Positions 63,406 to 64,000 of a stretch of 64,000 nucleotides of DNA are shown one piece after another (the first letter of the stretch is position 1; every line of letters begins with the position of its first letter). The stretch covers positions 6,696,001 to 6,760,000 of the forward strand of contig OZ199838.1 in assembly GCA_964304625.1 (NCBI GenBank), written 5' to 3'. Under the pieces are notes generated by a model, which saw only the letters and a program-made list of their open reading frames with translations, was not told where the DNA came from and made no database searches. Origin of the DNA: Kudoa neothunni (Eukaryota > Cnidaria). A program made the translations under genes and the position numbers.

Positions 63406-64000
63406 AAAATGAAATACAATAAAGTTATATTTGGATTAAAATTTACTGATGGGTTTGGGAGTTAGATCCTGATATGATTTAAATTTCGTCTAAGTATACA
63501 CTTATTTTTAAAAATAATCTTTAGAAGAATATTTATATTGCGGTGAAAATGCTTTATTTATCTCCACATGTTCGTCGAATTTGAGAAGCGCACGTTCTCC
63601 AAAATGCTTACTTCACAGATACAATGACCTGGATCGTTTATTGAAATAAAAGTAACCGTATTTAATTTGATCAACTTTATGTAAAATAAAATATTTGTTA
63701 CGTTAAATTTGTTGACTTATGTATGCAGCCACTGCACCCCATAGGTCATCTAGTGATAAATGTTTATTTAATATTTGACGAGGCTGTTATTCGAATTAAT
63801 TTATATTTTAAACGAAAGGGGATGATATAAATTTTATTTTTTGTAAAATATTATTTCTTCCGTGTTTTGAAAGTTCAATAATGTTTGTTCCATTACCTTC
63901 TGCCTTATAAATTGAATTTTGATCTATAGATTTAAAACTAAGAATGAAGGTTAGGATTTCTAGTTTTTTGAATATCAAAATAATTATAATACGGCAAGAT

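Larger units (their letters stand above)
60748..64000. other. Right flank: repeats and simple sequence, no gene
   Basis: AT-rich sequence with a tRNA-like fragment (61215-61300), piggyBac-type ends (61837 and about 61999), microsatellites, a poly-C tract and a Tc1/IS630 scrap, each listed separately. A weak piggyBac-like start (TTAACTTCCGAAAC) occurs near 60880. No protein-coding exon accepted. Confidence 0.4.

Overview
The window is nuclear DNA of an animal (bilaterian). It is strongly AT-rich, its genes are intron-split with GT..AG borders, and the recognisable genes are animal genes: CENP-C, separase, glycogen phosphorylase, an FGD-type Rho exchange factor, the calcium channel flower and a DENN-domain Rab exchange factor. 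The most unusual host trait is intron size. Most introns are about 26-70 nt, and a few are 1-3 kb and hold transposons or AT-rich filler. Such small introns are known from reduced parasitic animals such as dicyemids, and short introns also occur in some mites and nematodes. The species cannot be named from this window.

Layout: 0.7-3.4 kb, DENN-domain gene (minus, incomplete at both ends); 3.9-4.4 kb, small two-exon gene of unknown function (minus); 5.4-7.6 kb, nearly intact piggyBac transposon; 8.4-9.6 kb, broken Mutator-like transposase with a FLYWCH finger; 9.6-13.7 kb, AT-rich DNA with a MITE and a lone piggyBac end; 13.7-16.5 kb, CENP-C (minus, 9 exons); 17.2-20.4 kb, a small MITE and a dead Tigger/pogo transposon; 20.4-28.6 kb, separase (minus, 15 exons) with a piggyBac-like element in its one large intron; 28.6-35.8 kb, a repeat-rich stretch (long inverted repeats, Tigger MITEs, tRNA-derived SINE, piggyBac and hAT ends); 35.8-44.7 kb, glycogen phosphorylase (plus, 18 exons) with another piggyBac-like insertion in intron 12; 46.0-48.3 kb, FGD-type DH-PH-PH gene (plus, 14 exons); 50.5-53.3 kb, MITE, hAT-like element and Tc1/IS630 remnant; 53.9-54.1 kb, gene for a 75-residue acidic secreted peptide (minus); 55.6-55.9 kb, coding-like exon of unknown identity (minus); 57.4-58.8 kb, small piggyBac-like element; 60.0-60.7 kb, flower (plus); 60.7-64 kb, repeats and simple sequence.

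The exon models for CENP-C, separase, glycogen phosphorylase and the FGD gene were built by hand from reading frames, splice dinucleotides and phase. Each gives a coding length divisible by three with no internal stop, which is a strong internal check. CENP-C (inner kinetochore) and separase (cohesin cleavage at anaphase) lie on the same strand less than 4 kb apart, with only transposon DNA between them. No LTR element, retrovirus, Polinton or CRISPR array was seen. All mobile DNA recognised here consists of cut-and-paste DNA transposons, their non-autonomous derivatives and tRNA-type SINE sequence.
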